From: Pseudomonadota bacterium
Lineage (GTDB): Bacteria > Pseudomonadota > Alphaproteobacteria > Sphingomonadales > Sphingomonadaceae
Reading direction: 5' to 3'
Assembly: GCA_020160755.1 (NCBI GenBank)
Contig: JAIUPN010000001.1
Location: forward strand, 868,001-932,000
Length of the DNA stretch: 64,000 nt
Part shown: piece by piece, positions 63,472 to 64,000 of the stretch
How positions within the stretch are numbered: position 1 is the first letter of the stretch
Layout of the letters: each line of letters begins with the position of its first letter
Made by a program: the position numbers and the translations under genes
The notes under the pieces: generated by a model
What the model was told of the DNA's origin: nothing
Database searches by the model: none
The model's input: only the letters and a program-made list of their open reading frames with translations

Positions 63472-64000
63472 CTATTCGGCCTTCGCCTGATCGAGCCAGC
63501 CGCCCTCGAACCCGATGCGCTTCAGCCCGCGCACGATATGCGGGTTTTTGCGCATCACCTTCCACACGAAACCGCTGCGATGATTTTCCATCATCGCGAG
63601 GATCGGTCCCTGATCGATGCCGAGATAGTCGTTGGCGACCCAACCCTGGGCCGCGTCGACCGTGCCGCTGCGCATATCCGGATCGGCGAAAGTGAAGCTG
63701 GGGTTGAACGCGTCCTTGAAGCCGTAGCGCGTGTAAAGCCGTGCACCATATTGCGTGCGCATCGCCATCAGCGCCGGGATCGCTACTTCGGGCGCGAACG
63801 GCACCGATCCGCCCGCCGCGGTCGGCACGATCGTACCGTCATCGACGACGCGGATCGCGCTGACGCCGCGCGCCATATAGCCGTTGAAGAAGCGCGGCGC
63901 GCCGTTCACGCGATATTTGTCCTTCGAATATCCCGGCCCGTCGGACGCGGTCCAGCCCCAGATGTCGGCGCTGTACCCTGCCCATTTGTTCGGGTTGTCG
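63472..64000 (-). CDS. Glycoamylase-domain (PF10091-like) protein, N-terminal part outside the window
   Basis: About 175 C-terminal residues of a protein whose beginning lies beyond the right edge. It shows the family block WAGYSADIWGWTASDGPGY, followed by GTIVPTAAGGSVPFAPEVAIP, ADPDMRSGTVDAAQGW and the terminal MRKNPHIVRGLKRIGF. Such domains occur in cyclic beta-1,2-glucan synthases and in GH144 endo-beta-1,2-glucanases. With GH1 and an ABC importer next door, a beta-glucan-degrading enzyme is likely, but the activity cannot be confirmed from this fragment. Convergent with the sugar operon. Confidence 0.85.
   Translation of the reverse strand, partial: DNPNKWAGYSADIWGWTASDGPGYSKDKYRVNGAPRFFNGYMARGVSAIRVVDDGTIVPTAAGGSVPFAPEVAIPALMAMRTQYGARLYTRYGFKDAFNPSFTFADPDMRSGTVDAAQGWVANDYLGIDQGPILAMMENHRSGFVWKVMRKNPHIVRGLKRIGFEGGWLDQAKAE

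Overview
The window is high-GC, densely packed DNA that reads as the chromosome of a sphingomonad alphaproteobacterium, with Sphingopyxis as my best guess. The basis is gene content and style: a HdaA-type replication regulator, a ChpT histidine phosphotransferase, a sphingomonad-type TonB receptor (IVVTGSRI start), an AspRS of the probable non-discriminating class, RpoH, and many ATGA or TGATG gene overlaps. Genus is inferred from overall resemblance, not from a database search. No tRNA, 5S/16S/23S rRNA, IS element, prophage or CRISPR array was seen. One structural RNA, the RNase P RNA (rnpB), lies at about 9.41-9.80 kb on the minus strand.

Layout. 1-9.3 kb: a left-truncated M13 metallopeptidase; the dapA-smpB-DUF2062 operon; a divergent lytic transglycosylase with greB; a periplasmic caspase-like/Sel1 protein facing a small secreted protein; a 51-residue membrane peptide. 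9.4-14.9 kb: rnpB, a Tat-exported M19 dipeptidase homologue missing its first metal motif, a large TonB-dependent receptor and an AmpD/AmiD amidase. 15-21.2 kb: a chemotaxis operon cheA-cheW-cheY-cheB-cheR on the minus strand, with chpT just upstream of cheA. 21.3-33.5 kb: rluD, rpoH, an outer-membrane protein, mtgA, a lower-GC nucleotidyltransferase, a J-domain protein, PPK2, an alpha/beta hydrolase, aspS, an FAD oxidase with a small membrane partner, rnd and an MliC-like lipoprotein. 33.5-41.5 kb: the operon DUF2066-hdaA-ppk1-ppx, then purM, a PurN-YjbR fusion and a small membrane protein. 41.5-53.6 kb: ndk, a lipoprotein, holC-pepA, lptD-surA-pdxA-rsmA, a TPR protein, an RsmB-family methyltransferase and guaB.

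53.8-64 kb is the accessory part: a sugar catabolic locus running 5'-MFS sugar transporter, ABC ATPase, LacI regulator, solute-binding protein, two permeases, secreted esterase/hydrolase, GH1 beta-glucosidase, secreted endonuclease/exonuclease/phosphatase-fold protein, followed by a convergent glycoamylase-domain protein (PF10091-like) cut by the right edge. Two near-identical palindromes with the core GTAACCGGTTAC lie upstream of the transporter and of the lacI gene, so the locus is probably autoregulated. The gene set suggests uptake of a beta-glucoside or beta-glucan oligosaccharide by the ABC importer, cytoplasmic cleavage by GH1, and glucose entry through the MFS protein. The exact glycan, possibly a beta-1,2-glucan, is inference.

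I did not find a clearly new defence or mobile system. The most unusual items are this sugar locus with its operators, the PurN-YjbR fusion, the ligand-poor M19 protein, a pseudo-receiver tail on CheA with a CtrA-like half-site in front of the gene, the periplasmic caspase-Sel1 protein, and structured intergenic DNA between cheA and chpT.
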